The position numbers and the translations under genes were made by a program. Below the pieces are notes generated by a model that was not told the DNA's origin, did no database searches, and saw only the letters and a list, made by a program, of their open reading frames with translations. A stretch of DNA of 64,000 nucleotides from CAVZXS01 sp963779325 (GTDB lineage: Bacteria > Bacteroidota > Bacteroidia > Chitinophagales > Chitinophagaceae), in the NCBI GenBank assembly GCA_963779325.1, contig CAVZXS010000025.1, forward strand, positions 372,001-436,000, given 5' to 3'. Below, piece by piece: positions 45,703-55,503 of the stretch; positions within the stretch are counted from its first letter, which is position 1; every line of letters starts with the position of its first letter.

Positions 45703-46449
45703 ATGGGTAAAATAAAACTAAGCGACATCAGTACAAGGGCGCCCAAAGATTGGGACAAACAGGAAACCAAAACCAAAACCGAAAAGATATTGGCGGAATT
45801 GGATGAACTGCAAAATGTATTGTTTGCCGAACATAAACATTCCATACTGGTGGTTATACAAGGTATGGATGGCAGCGGCAAGGACGGTGTAATAAGGAAT
45901 GTATTGGGCAACATGAACCCGCAGGGCGTTACAGTAGCTTCTTTTAAAGTACCCACCGAAGAAGAATTTGCCCATGATTTTTTATGGCGTATTCATAAAC
46001 TGGCGCCTGCAAAGGGTATGATACAGGTATTTAACCGCAGCCATTATGAAGATATATTAGTGACCCGGGTACACAAATGGTGCGATGATGCTACTGCTAA
46101 AAAAAGAATGAAAGCCATTAATGATTTTGAAGAGATGTTGCTGCAGCATAATAATACGCAAATACTGAAATTTTATTTACATGTATCGCCGGAGGAGCAA
46201 CAGGAACGATTAAAAGAAAGAATAGGCGACCCGACCAAACAGTGGAAGTACAACGAAAAAGATTTTGAAGAAGCCAAACTGTGGGATGTGTATATGCAGG
46301 TGTATGAGGATTGTTTTACTGAATGCGGTAATATGCCATGGACAATAGTACCCGCCGACCAAAATTGGTACAAGGAATATATTATCGCTAAACAGTTAGC
46401 CGATACACTGAAAAAATTGGATATGCGCTATCCGGGGATGAAAAAATAA
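45703..46449 (+). CDS. ppk2: Polyphosphate kinase 2 family protein
   Basis: A 248-residue PPK2-fold enzyme that moves phosphate between polyphosphate and nucleotides. Walker A is GMDGSGKDG at about residues 52-60, with the Walker B region FNRSHYEDILVTRVH and the lid ERLKERIGDPTKQWKYNEKD. It may regenerate NTPs from polyphosphate; which nucleotide (AMP, ADP, GDP) cannot be assigned. mscL follows 106 bases downstream. Confidence 0.92.
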   Translation: MGKIKLSDISTRAPKDWDKQETKTKTEKILAELDELQNVLFAEHKHSILVVIQGMDGSGKDGVIRNVLGNMNPQGVTVASFKVPTEEEFAHDFLWRIHKLAPAKGMIQVFNRSHYEDILVTRVHKWCDDATAKKRMKAINDFEEMLLQHNNTQILKFYLHVSPEEQQERLKERIGDPTKQWKYNEKDFEEAKLWDVYMQVYEDCFTECGNMPWTIVPADQNWYKEYIIAKQLADTLKKLDMRYPGMKK

Positions 46450-46555
46450 TTATAGCAAAGTTTGATTTGATGCAACTTTTTTCGCACATACGGCAACTTT
46501 GTATTAGAAATATTTATATTTATCGATTATTAATTCACACTAAAACCAACAAATT

Positions 46556-46927
46556 ATGGGAATGCTGAAAGAATTTAAAGAGTTTGCCATGAAAGGCAAC
46601 GTAGTTGACTTGGCTGTCGGCGTTGTAATTGGCGCCGCATTCGGTGCTATTGTAGGAGCCGTAGTAGATAATATAATTATGCCGATTGTAGGTATGATTA
46701 CTGGCGGTATTAATTTTGATACATTATCTGTAAAAGTAGGTGCAGCGGAATTAAAGTATGGTATGGCTATTTCTGCTTTAGTTAAGTTCATTGCCATTGC
46801 TTTGTTCCTGTTTATGGTAATAAAAGCAATGAATGCAGGTAAGAAAAAAGAAGCCGCAGCTGCACCACCCCCACCGCCCGAAGACATTACTCTTCTGCGT
46901 GAAATCAGGGATGCACTGAAAAAATAA
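46556..46927 (+). CDS. mscL: Large-conductance mechanosensitive channel
   Basis: Releases solutes on hypo-osmotic shock; forms a pentamer in the inner membrane. The 123 residues have the family N-terminus KEFKEFAMKGNVVDLAVGVVIG, two transmembrane helices and a C-terminal helix (PPEDITLLREIRDALK). A proline-rich linker PPPPPP precedes it. A strong terminator follows. Confidence 0.95.
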   Translation: MGMLKEFKEFAMKGNVVDLAVGVVIGAAFGAIVGAVVDNIIMPIVGMITGGINFDTLSVKVGAAELKYGMAISALVKFIAIALFLFMVIKAMNAGKKKEAAAAPPPPPEDITLLREIRDALKK

Positions 46928-46960
46928 TTTACATTGTTGCATAATATTTGCAACCATTCG

Positions 46961-47000
46961 AGGTAAGATTGAGTCCTGTATTCAATCTTACCTTTTTTTT
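46961..47000 (+). terminator. Terminator after mscL
   Basis: A 12-bp stem AGGTAAGATTGA / TCAATCTTACCT followed by eight T. Confidence 0.85.
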
Positions 47001-47016
47001 AATTTAAAATTTCAAC

Positions 47017-47937
47017 ATGAAAAAATTACTAAGCTTAACCGCCGCGGTCGGTTTTACTTTTTTGCTGCATGCTCAAGATGGTTCAGTGAAGGAATTACAA
47101 GGCGCCGCATCCAAAACAATTGCCAAAGATCCAAAAGATACCGCTGTAAAAACATGGAAGAAAGGCGGCGTATTTACATTTAATGTGGCCCAAGGCTCAT
47201 TAGATAATTGGGTAGGCGGGGGCGATAAGTTCTCCTTTTCCGCCGTTTCATTTTTAAACCTGTATGCTTATTACAAAAAAGATAAACACAATTGGGATAA
47301 CAGTCTTGACTTGGGTTATGGGTTTATAAAAACAACCAGTTTGGGGCAGCGCAAGAGTGATGATCGCATCGACCTGTTCTCTAAATACGGCTATGCAATA
47401 GCTAAAAAATGGAATGCGGGTGTTTTGTTTAACTTTCGTTCTCAATTTGCCGCCGGGTATGCTTATGGCAAAACCCCCGCAGGAGCTGAAATAAAAACAC
47501 TCACGTCTAAATTATTGGCACCTGCCTATGTGCTTGTTTCATTAGGGTTGGATTATAAGCCGAATGATAATTTTTCGGTATTTATTTCGCCTTTAACGGA
47601 GAGATGGGTGATTGTTGCTGATGACAGCTTGTCTGCCAAAGGAGCTTACGGCGTAACACCCGGCAAAAAAGTAAAAAATGAATTAGGTGCCTTTTTAAGT
47701 GCCAAATTCAGTAAAGAAGTAGCTAAAAATATTGTTTTCACCAGCCGTCTTGATCTTTTCTCCAATTATAAAAAAGAGCCGAAGAATGTGGATCTTTTTT
47801 GGACCAATGTATTGACTATGAAGGTAAACAAGTTCATCTCGGCAAACGTAACACTGGATATGCTTTATGATGACGACGCCATTGCCCGCCTGCAAAGAAG
47901 GCAGTTGTTGGGGGTTGGTATGTCGGCCAAGTTTTAA
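47017..47937 (+). CDS. DUF3078 outer-membrane-type protein
   Basis: A 306-residue protein with a signal peptide ending LLHAQ. The pattern KKGGVFTFNVAQGSLDNWVGGGD ... LNLYAYYKKDKHNWDNSLDLGYG ... KSDDRIDLFSKYGY matches DUF3078, a predicted outer-membrane beta-barrel of Bacteroidota with no known role. Many alternating amphipathic strands and aromatic residues support a barrel. A terminator hairpin follows at 47961. Confidence 0.85.
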   Translation: MKKLLSLTAAVGFTFLLHAQDGSVKELQGAASKTIAKDPKDTAVKTWKKGGVFTFNVAQGSLDNWVGGGDKFSFSAVSFLNLYAYYKKDKHNWDNSLDLGYGFIKTTSLGQRKSDDRIDLFSKYGYAIAKKWNAGVLFNFRSQFAAGYAYGKTPAGAEIKTLTSKLLAPAYVLVSLGLDYKPNDNFSVFISPLTERWVIVADDSLSAKGAYGVTPGKKVKNELGAFLSAKFSKEVAKNIVFTSRLDLFSNYKKEPKNVDLFWTNVLTMKVNKFISANVTLDMLYDDDAIARLQRRQLLGVGMSAKF

Positions 47938-47960
47938 TAAAATATTTCCGATACATTTGC

Positions 47961-47995
47961 AAAATCCCGTTTTTAGTAACGGGATTTTGTTTTGT
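47961..47995 (+). terminator. Terminator after the DUF3078 gene
   Basis: Stem AAAATCCCGT / ACGGGATTTT with an 8-base loop followed by GTTTTG. Confidence 0.75.
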
Positions 47996-48088
47996 GTATA
48001 TTCGCTGTGGAATTTGTGACCGGTGCAGTGATTAAACAACGGCTTCAAAAGCTAAACAGGAGCAGAAATTTATTTTAAAAAATTATTT

Positions 48089-48877
48089 GTGAATCAACCG
48101 ACTTACCAGATAAAACTACCGCAGTTTGAAGGCCCTTTTGACCTGCTTTTATTTTTCATAGAAAGAGATGAACTGGATATTTATAATATTCCCATTACCG
48201 GTATTATCAATGATTTTCTTGAATATATTCATGCACAGGAATCGCTGAATATTGAACTCTCCAGCGAGTTTATTTTATTCATTTCTACCCTGATGCGCAT
48301 TAAAGCCAAAATGCTTTTGCCGCGGAAAGAAATAGATGAATCGGGTAATGAAATAGATCCGAGACAGGAGTTGATTGATAAAATTTTGGAGTACAAAAGA
48401 TTTAAAGAGGCATCGGCGAAAATGGCTGAGATGGAAGCCGTTCGTATGCTGATGGTGAAGCGGGGAAATATTCAGCAGGAGCTTTCTATGATTGGCGAAG
48501 AGGCGGGTGAAGGTACCGAGATGCAGAATATTACACTTTTTAAATTGATGAAGGCTTTTGAAAAGGTAATGCAAAAGCTGCATGACAGAAATAACAAGCC
48601 TACGCATACAGTGGTAGAGTACGCCTATACTATGGAGGGCAGTCGGGATATGATGCTGAGCATCGCAGAAAAAGAAAAAACACTGTCGTTCGAAAAAATT
48701 TTTGACAAATGTGAGAACCGTGTACATTGCATTTTTATGTTTTTATCCATGCTGGAGTTGGTGCAGCAAAAGTTTTTAAAAATTATTATCGGCGAAGGAA
48801 GAAATAATTTTATAATTGAGTACAACGAACCTGAAAATCGTTTAGCTGAATCCGGGGAAACAATTCAATCTTTATAA
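48089..48877 (+). CDS. scpA: Segregation and condensation protein A
   Basis: The kleisin subunit that bridges SMC for chromosome segregation. The 262-residue product begins at a GTG (NQPTYQIKLPQFEGPFDLLLFFIERDELDIYNIPI), the classical N-terminal kleisin domain, and ends with a winged helix. scpB is not adjacent. OsmC starts 18 bases downstream and may be cotranscribed. Confidence 0.92.
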   Translation: MNQPTYQIKLPQFEGPFDLLLFFIERDELDIYNIPITGIINDFLEYIHAQESLNIELSSEFILFISTLMRIKAKMLLPRKEIDESGNEIDPRQELIDKILEYKRFKEASAKMAEMEAVRMLMVKRGNIQQELSMIGEEAGEGTEMQNITLFKLMKAFEKVMQKLHDRNNKPTHTVVEYAYTMEGSRDMMLSIAEKEKTLSFEKIFDKCENRVHCIFMFLSMLELVQQKFLKIIIGEGRNNFIIEYNEPENRLAESGETIQSL

Positions 48878-48895
48878 ACTTAAAAATTTATTTGT

Positions 48896-49306
48896 ATGAA
48901 AAGATCTGCAACAGCCAATTGGAAAGGTTCCGGTAAAGAAGGAACGGGTAAGTTAGCCACCCAGTCGGGAGTTTTAAAGAATAAAAAATATGATTTCAAA
49001 AGCCGTTTTGAAGACGGCACGTATACCAACCCGGAAGAACTGGTAGCCGCGGCGCATGCAGGCTGTTTTTCTATGAAGTTGAGTTTTGTACTGGGTGCGG
49101 CAGGCTATACTCCCAAAAAAATTGATACTACCTGCACCATCACATTGGAGAACGGAGCAATAACGCTGGCTCACCTGGATGTAAAAGCGAAAGTGCCGAG
49201 GATGAAGGCTGATAAATTTGCGGAAGCGGCTGCGGAAGCGAAAGCAGATTGTCCTATCAGCAAATTACTGAATACAACTATTACTATGGAAGCAAGTCTT
49301 GTATAA
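48896..49306 (+). CDS. OsmC-family peroxiredoxin
   Basis: A 136-residue thiol peroxidase that reduces organic hydroperoxides in the cytoplasm. The two active cysteines are visible in AAHAGCFSMKLS and AKADCPISKLL. It is nested between scpA and a small HTH gene on the same strand. The substrate is inferred from family. Confidence 0.93.
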   Translation: MKRSATANWKGSGKEGTGKLATQSGVLKNKKYDFKSRFEDGTYTNPEELVAAAHAGCFSMKLSFVLGAAGYTPKKIDTTCTITLENGAITLAHLDVKAKVPRMKADKFAEAAAEAKADCPISKLLNTTITMEASLV

Positions 49307-49337
49307 CAGTTTTCAACAGGCATTAGAGAAAGTCAAT

Positions 49338-49613
49338 ATGAAACTAAGAAAGATTAAGAAATATGTTAAACCCGTTCAAAAAAAGGGAAATAATTTTCGT
49401 GGCGGAGGATTAAAAATTGAGTTATCTGATAGAAAAAAGCAGGTCATTAAACTTATTTGCCGGCAAATGACAAGCAAAGAAATAGCGGAAAAATTGGGTT
49501 TAAGTAAAAGAACGGTTGAAGTACACAGGCTGAACCTTTTTAAGCAGATAAAGGTTAAAAATAATGTTGGTGTTGCTATCTGGGCAATTAAGAACGGACT
49601 CTATAAAGTGTAA
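49338..49613 (+). CDS. Small LuxR-type HTH protein
   Basis: A 91-residue protein with only a C-terminal GerE/LuxR helix-turn-helix: LSDRKKQVIKLICRQMTSKEIAEKLGLSKRTVEVHRLNLFKQI. There is a basic N-terminal arm (KKYVKPVQKKGN) and no receiver or sensor domain, so it may act as a stand-alone DNA-binding protein. The ATG at 49338 is chosen over an overlapping TTG at 49299. Confidence 0.8.
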   Translation: MKLRKIKKYVKPVQKKGNNFRGGGLKIELSDRKKQVIKLICRQMTSKEIAEKLGLSKRTVEVHRLNLFKQIKVKNNVGVAIWAIKNGLYKV

Positions 49614-49736
49614 ACAATATTATTTTTTTAATAATTGTGCTTTCCCTGCTTCGCTTATTCATTGAAACAGAAATGGCAATCGAACCTGCTGAAAGAATGC
49701 TGTTTATAAGTACTGTGATTTTTCTCCGGTATCTTT

Positions 49737-50393
49737 TCAGGGGTTTGGAGTTTCATATATCCAGAGCAGTACAGGTTCATTGGATGAATTGATTATCGCT
49801 TTCAGGCTGCTTAAAAAATTCGGCGACACAGTGGGACAGCCCCAACTTTCACAAATAGTAAAAGGCTCTGTTTCGGCATCGGGTACGCATTCATGCGAGT
49901 GCAAAACAATTGCTCTTTCAAAAGCTTTACTGTTGGTTTTTTCAAGACCGGACAGCTTATAAGCCAAGCCAAACCGGCCGTAATAAGAATTACCTACTTT
50001 ATATTTTCCCAACGAACTGCAAAGACTGTTGGGTGTATTGGAGAAAATGGGTTTACCATCCTCCGACGATGATCTTCCGCTGCCATGTGTTACCAAACCC
50101 TGTTTCCGGATGCTGTCTTTTTGTAAATCGTATACAAAAAAACGATTACTGCCCGATGGTAAACTGAGATTTACCAAAAAACAAACCTGCGTATTAAAAT
50201 TATTTTTTACAGTAAATGTTTTCGCCTCTTTTGCTTTCTCCTGAAGTTTCGCAGTTATCTTAATTGTTTTTTTGGCGGATGCGGGCTTTGGAGCAGCCGG
50301 GAAAAATATTCTTTTGTTTTGGTACAAATTAGCCAACGCATAAATAGCAGCACAGGTAAGTGCAAGAATAATAAACAGGCGGACAAACTTCAT
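49737..50393 (-). CDS. Murein L,D-transpeptidase-like protein, membrane-anchored
   Basis: A 218-residue protein with one N-terminal helix (about residues 5-24) as anchor or signal. The catalytic domain belongs to the YkuD-like family of the murein L,D-transpeptidase type, with the active-site pattern HSHECVP ... SWGCPTVS containing the nucleophile Cys. It would cross-link peptidoglycan or attach proteins to it in the periplasm. A paralogue with a lipoprotein signal lies next to it on the same strand, 158 bases away. Confidence 0.85.
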   Translation of the reverse strand: MKFVRLFIILALTCAAIYALANLYQNKRIFFPAAPKPASAKKTIKITAKLQEKAKEAKTFTVKNNFNTQVCFLVNLSLPSGSNRFFVYDLQKDSIRKQGLVTHGSGRSSSEDGKPIFSNTPNSLCSSLGKYKVGNSYYGRFGLAYKLSGLEKTNSKAFERAIVLHSHECVPDAETEPFTICESWGCPTVSPNFLSSLKAIINSSNEPVLLWIYETPNP

Positions 50394-50551
50394 AACAGCA
50401 GGTTTTTTGTGAAAGACGACGATGAGATGCCTGCTTAACGAAAATCCACAGAAAGAATGCGGGCAATTACTGTTAAAAATTTACTAAGGAAATTTTTGCT
50501 GATTGAAGAGGATCAAAATAACCTGCAAGACTATACTAAATTGATTAATAA

Positions 50552-51442
50552 TTATTTAACCGCAAAACTAATTGTGTCTGCATCTTGCCGCTGTGTATCT
50601 ACCATAACCTGCTGCAATAACGAATCAAATATCCAGAAGAGTACCGGCGCTTTAGGGCTTTGAAGCACCGGTTCTACCGAAGATAAAAATTGCTTTGATA
50701 CCGCGGGGCATCCTTCTGTAACACATGCAGGTGCATAATTTTCCCGATCGGGTATACAACTCATGGCATGTAATACTATTTTTCGTTTCAGTGCATTATT
50801 ATTAGTTTCTTCCAAACCGGCCATGCGGTAGGAGTAACCGTAATTGCCGGTATAAGACGACATGATTTTATATTTACCCAACGAAGTACAATTACTTCCC
50901 GGAGCGTTGCTGTACTGTTTCGCATAAATAGTTGATCCTTTTCCCCGACCGTGCGATACCAATCCTTTGTTTATAATTTTGAGGGATCTGAGGTCAATAA
51001 GATATAATCTTTTCGTAGTAGTGAGTTGACCCATATTTGCCAAAAATGCGAATGTGGTGTCGTAGCCGTTTTCAACAGCATATTTTTTTAAAGCGATGGC
51101 ATAAAGTAAAATCTCTTCATCCGGTAAGCTGTCTACCCCAATTTCCTTTGTCGGATTTTGAGGGTATCGGAACGATGTATTTTGAATTACAACCGCATCG
51201 GTAAGACCGGTTATTTTATCGTTAACTGCAATTTCTTTTTCAAGTGATGCCTGCTTCTCCGGTATATTTTGTTTTTTCTCCTTTAAAATTTTTTTACCGT
51301 AATCGGGGCTGTAGCCCGGCATATAGCCAAGGTCTGTCACCTTTACTTCGTTGGCAAAGGGCTGCATACTGTTTATCTGTGCTGTTTTGCAGGAAAACAC
51401 AAAAGCAGAGGTTATACTAACAAGACAAAATACTTTTTTCAT
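50552..51442 (-). CDS. Murein L,D-transpeptidase-like lipoprotein
   Basis: A 296-residue paralogue of the neighbouring gene. The signal ends in a lipobox VFSC at residues 14-17, so it should be lipid-anchored. A spacer of about 90 residues precedes the catalytic domain, with HAMSCIPD and TEGCPAVS holding the active-site residues. I chose the ATG at 51442 (MKKVFCL); an upstream one adds seven residues. Role in cell wall remodelling is inferred from family. Confidence 0.85.
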   Translation of the reverse strand: MKKVFCLVSITSAFVFSCKTAQINSMQPFANEVKVTDLGYMPGYSPDYGKKILKEKKQNIPEKQASLEKEIAVNDKITGLTDAVVIQNTSFRYPQNPTKEIGVDSLPDEEILLYAIALKKYAVENGYDTTFAFLANMGQLTTTKRLYLIDLRSLKIINKGLVSHGRGKGSTIYAKQYSNAPGSNCTSLGKYKIMSSYTGNYGYSYRMAGLEETNNNALKRKIVLHAMSCIPDRENYAPACVTEGCPAVSKQFLSSVEPVLQSPKAPVLFWIFDSLLQQVMVDTQRQDADTISFAVK

Positions 51443-51647
51443 TGGGTGCGGTTTGCTGCACAAAATTCAGCAATCTACCCGGGAAGTACAAGGCAATACT
51501 ACGCAGTAATTTTACTTTTCTTATGTTTAACGTAATTAGATAGCTGCTTTTGAATGTAATACGGGCGGAAAGGACAACCGAATTTCTTTAGCACAAACCA
51601 AATAAAGATTTTTTGATAGCATATAATTAATTAAAATGAATAGAAAA

Positions 51648-52313
51648 CTAATCGATCCCGAAAGCAAAGAGTAAATAGGATCCGTCCGTATTACCTGTTG
51701 CCATTATTCCGGGAGTAACCAAAAATGCATATTCACCTTTAGGCAGTGTTTTATCCACCACCATTTCATAATAGCCTTCTTTAATTTTTTTAATGCTGAA
51801 TGTGTATTTTGTACTTTCTTTTTTAGCTTTTCCCAGAATTTTCATGCCTTGATAGGATTGCAATACAATTGAACGGTTCCCTTTATCTGTAATTAGATTA
51901 TACAACGAAGTACTTTGTGAAGGGTCCGTCATCATCGACAGCGGATTTTGCATCACACCCGGATCCATGCCGTTTGCCTTCATGGCTGAATCAGCTTCGG
52001 GTGATGCATCATCGCCTGCATTACCTGTATTAACAACAAACGACAAGCTGCCGCCGCTGTGCAATCGTATCGGCGATTTCGCACCTTCTACCAAGTACCC
52101 TGAATTGCTGCCGCCAAAACCTCCCATCTTTGTATTGGTTTTCATTTTTGAGCTTTCTTTTTCCAGGCGTACTAACGTGAGGCTGTCTCCTTTTTTTAAT
52201 AAATAAATTTCATTGCTGTACTCGGGAACAGGGTAGGAAGATTTTTTGTTTTGAGCGACGGCAACTATGCTGCTAAAAGCAAAACAACAGCAGATTAAAA
52301 AACTTTTTTTCAT
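51648..52313 (-). CDS. Secreted hypothetical protein, FAFGID group
   Basis: A 221-residue protein with signal peptide ending VAVAQ. The mature part is beta-rich and ends with GEYAFLVTPGIM ... YLLFAFGID, a close match in layout to the C-terminus of the protein at 53079-53759 (GEYGFVWVKNM ... FTVFAFGID). The two are probable paralogues separated by a barrel protein gene. No enzymatic motif seen. Family unknown. Confidence 0.72.
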   Translation of the reverse strand: MKKSFLICCCFAFSSIVAVAQNKKSSYPVPEYSNEIYLLKKGDSLTLVRLEKESSKMKTNTKMGGFGGSNSGYLVEGAKSPIRLHSGGSLSFVVNTGNAGDDASPEADSAMKANGMDPGVMQNPLSMMTDPSQSTSLYNLITDKGNRSIVLQSYQGMKILGKAKKESTKYTFSIKKIKEGYYEMVVDKTLPKGEYAFLVTPGIMATGNTDGSYLLFAFGID

Positions 52314-52355
52314 GTTGAATTATTTAACTGTTCTTATTAAATGAGTATAAAAAAA

Positions 52356-52994
52356 TTATTCTTTCTTTTTATTTTTTTTGTCTTTAGCACTTCCAAACCT
52401 CCATCCCGCAAATATTTGTACCACATTATTTTTGGCATCCGCACTGCTGAATGACGGCCGCTGAAAGCTTTGAATATCTTTATATACTTTAGCCAAACTC
52501 ACATTATATCTTGCCCCAATAATCAATCCCATTACCGGGTGAACTTCGGCTCCAAGTGCATACCCGTAATCTATACGGTTGTAGAGGTTCATAATATTAT
52601 TGTAAGCGCCGGCGGAACCGCCTGTATTTTTTGTACTGTCTGCCCGGGCACTTACCAGATAGGCAGTTTGTGCGCCAAACAAAAGCGAAACATATTTTGT
52701 AATATTGATGGAAGCTAACTGACCCATCTGTATATAATCGAGGTTTACATTGCCGGTGTTACTGCCGGTTTTATAATCGTAACCCTGGCGGGAGAAAACT
52801 AATTCGGTTCGGGAGCCGATAATTTTTTTTGAAGGCGGTGCTAACAATAAACCAACATTAAAGCCCGATTTGTTGCTGCTGTTAATAGATGATGCGTTAC
52901 TTACCTTAGCAAAGTTTACACCTGCTTTTACGCCAAATTGTGCATGAAGTATAAATGGGAAAAAAAAGAGCGGCAGTAGTTTTATTTTTTTCAT
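52356..52994 (-). CDS. Outer-membrane beta-barrel protein
   Basis: A 212-residue protein with signal peptide ending LHAQ, then FGVKAGVNFAKVSNAS, a common opening of PorT/OmpA-like eight-stranded barrels (outer membrane protein beta-barrel family). Alternating strands end in a C-terminal lysine-rich tail after ...IFAGWRFGSAK. I chose the ATG at 52994 (MKKIKLLP) since the upstream extension lacks a signal. It may be a partner of the neighbouring secreted paralogues. Confidence 0.8.
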   Translation of the reverse strand: MKKIKLLPLFFFPFILHAQFGVKAGVNFAKVSNASSINSSNKSGFNVGLLLAPPSKKIIGSRTELVFSRQGYDYKTGSNTGNVNLDYIQMGQLASINITKYVSLLFGAQTAYLVSARADSTKNTGGSAGAYNNIMNLYNRIDYGYALGAEVHPVMGLIIGARYNVSLAKVYKDIQSFQRPSFSSADAKNNVVQIFAGWRFGSAKDKKNKKKE

Positions 52995-53078
52995 ATTAGT
53001 AGTTTTAAATTCTTTATTTAAAGCAAAATGTTTTATCTTGATGTTCTCACGGCTCATGGCTAATCCCTCACAGTTTTC

Positions 53079-53759
53079 CTAATCGCTGTTCTTCCAATCT
53101 ATACCAAAGGCAAACACTGTAAACTCTTTCAGTTCCATATTCTTTACCCAAACAAAACCATACTCACCAGCTTCTAATTGTTCAGGCAATTGTATCATGT
53201 AATTATCTTTCGAAATCATTTTTACGCTGAAGTTCATTTGCTTTCCCTTTGCTTCGTCTTTATCAGTCAGTAATCCTTCTTTAGCATTAATGGTGACTTC
53301 TCTTTTTTGATCGGCCGGTAAAAAAAGATAAAGTTTAATATAAGAAGTAAGGTCAATTACATCGCCGCCGGTTTTTATAAAAAAAACAATATCTTTTTTT
53401 GCCACAAAACGTATTTTGGATGTGGGTGCATCCATGGCGAGGGTTTGTTTGGCGCCTTTTAATCCCAGTGTTTTCTTTTTTGTAACCATCAAGGCATTGG
53501 CATTTTCTAATTTGATAAGTTTATTCCCTTCTTTATCAAAATAGTAAGGTTGATTGATAAACTCCGGTGTGGGTAAAACAATTTCGGGTTTTACTGCCGG
53601 CTTTGCTACCGGCTTTTTAGCGGTTTTGGTTTGGTGCTTTACAATAATGGTATCATGTGTTTTTCCTTTTTTAACCACATTGCTTTGGGCTTGTGCTGTG
53701 GGGCAAACACATTGAAAAAAAAGTAACGGCACTACTGTAAAAATTAAAACTTTTTTCAT
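53079..53759 (-). CDS. Secreted hypothetical protein, FAFGID group
   Basis: A 226-residue protein with signal peptide ending AQAQ. The N-terminal region is Lys/Pro-rich (KTAKKPVAKPAVKPE), likely flexible. The C-terminus (EQLEAGEYGFVWVKNMELKEFTVFAFGIDW) resembles that of the 51648 gene product. The pairing suggests a two-copy gene family in this cluster. Function unknown. Confidence 0.72.
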   Translation of the reverse strand: MKKVLIFTVVPLLFFQCVCPTAQAQSNVVKKGKTHDTIIVKHQTKTAKKPVAKPAVKPEIVLPTPEFINQPYYFDKEGNKLIKLENANALMVTKKKTLGLKGAKQTLAMDAPTSKIRFVAKKDIVFFIKTGGDVIDLTSYIKLYLFLPADQKREVTINAKEGLLTDKDEAKGKQMNFSVKMISKDNYMIQLPEQLEAGEYGFVWVKNMELKEFTVFAFGIDWKNSD

Positions 53760-53945
53760 TGCTGTTATTTTTTAAAGTTAAACTTAGCGCATTGCCGGTG
53801 GCCCGACAATAGAACAAAAGTTAGTCTTCAATAGGTTATTTTATAAACTAAAAGTAACAGAATGACTGACCCTGTCTCTCACCCGAAACAGTGATTCTGC
53901 CTGCGTTTTAATTATTCACCTTAAAAGGTGAGCCATTCGGGTAAA

Positions 53946-55332
53946 CTAAAAACTATCATATTTCAATTTTTTTACCAAAACCTGGTAAAATATTTCCTGA
54001 CCTGGCCCACCTATTTGCTCAATAGATTGCATACCTTCTTTTGCTTCAAATTTCACCCGTTGCGGAAAAGCAGGCATCATAACCATCATGGCATTACCCG
54101 TTGCATTAGTATTTGTAGTCCAATCACCTCTACCAACCGGGGGGCACCTGAACTGCACTAAAGGGAATAGGGTAGGCGCCTGAATAAATTCAATTTCTAT
54201 CCATGGGTTGCCGTCGGGGGTTGTAGCCGGGATTACTTTTATGCTTTTAGCACCGATGATATGTATATTACCAGAACCGGGTTTTAATTGTTTTATTTCA
54301 CATTTGCCTTCATAGTCCAGTTTATCTGGTGTATTTTTATTTACTTTTTCAATTAATTTTGCTTCTTTACCAGTTATAGATACCACAAAACTACCGCTGT
54401 CTTTATACGTTAATTTACCAAACATACTCCCGGCCGTTCCATCCATACTGCTTATCATTTTTACTTCATAAGCATTATCATAAATAAGAATGTTGCTTAC
54501 CAACCTGAGACTATTAAAATTGATTCCATTAAATTTTATTGTTAAACCTTCCAGCTTAACTGATACGGCAACGGGGTTTTGCTTAGGTACCTGGGCCGGG
54601 GCTTTATACACATTGCTACTCTCAACATAATTAGCTGTACCAAGGGTTAGTGTTCCAACAATATCATTCCCTTTTATAATATTGTTTACCCGCCACACTG
54701 CTTTTTTAGGCGTCCGGATAAGTGGTGCAAGTTCATCACCTTCTTTCTGCTCAGGGGAAGGCTCTAACCCGGTAATAGAGAGATGCAAAGTATACTTAAC
54801 TTTAAGTCTCTTTTGGTCGGGTGTTATTTTTATAGCATCAAATTTTGACCAATCGCTGAAGTGATTAATATTTCCAGAGAGGGTTTTTGCAACGGTATCT
54901 ACTGTAAAATCTTTCAAACTGCACCATTGCCCCTTATCATTTTGCATGGCAATGCCCATCAGCAATTGCATAGTGTCTTTTGCTTCTTCTTCATCATAAT
55001 GAAAAACAAGTTGAACGGGTTTTTGAAATTGAATACCTGACGGTTCTAAACGATAGGCCAACCCATTCCCATTGGGCATCAGGTTAGTTATTGGTTGAAT
55101 ACTAAAGGTTGTTTTTTTAGATACTGCACCTTGCGGAATTATCAGTGTTATTTTCCCATCGGATGAATTGAAACTGCCACCTTCTTTTCCAATTTTCATT
55201 TCGTTTTATTTTTCCATCGGGTTTGCCAATGGCGGTAATGGCGGGTTGGGCAGTGGTATCTTCAGCAGCTTCATTTTGTGCAGCCGCTGTTATTGATGCA
55301 AATAAAAAAATAAAAACGATTGTTTTTTTCAT
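53946..55332 (-). CDS. ZU5-like secreted protein, frameshifted
   Basis: An exported protein of about 460 residues if the frame is repaired. The N-terminal part (55332 down to about 55200) has a signal peptide MKKTIVFIFLFASITAAAQN. The rest is read in another frame from about 55199, opening with a ZU5-like stretch (GGSFNSSDGKITLIIPQGAV). Deleting one A/T from the run at 55193-55196 or 55204-55207 joins the two. The second part has its own ATG at 55199, but that would lack a signal. Function unknown; surface or cell-envelope role guessed from neighbours. Confidence 0.7.
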
Positions 55333-55503
55333 ACTAATTTTTGGTTGCAGGAGAGAATAAGTTTGAGAAGTTGCAAAATATTTTTCAAAACTATTGATCG
55401 GAAATATTGAAAACAATAGCACGAAAGTTAGTGAGGACGATAATGTAAGAATTTGCTGCTTTAAGACTTGTATTAGTAAAAGCAAAAAATGAATACGGGG
55501 AAG

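Noticed and set aside
48994..49174. Minus-strand open frame inside the OsmC gene
   Set aside because: Shadow frame, antisense to a clear OsmC gene.
55117..55485. Separate 122-residue gene overlapping the ZU5-like gene
   Set aside because: Its first 51 residues are an unlikely leader before a normal signal peptide, and its end is out-of-frame reading of the ZU5 region. A frameshifted single gene explains both parts.
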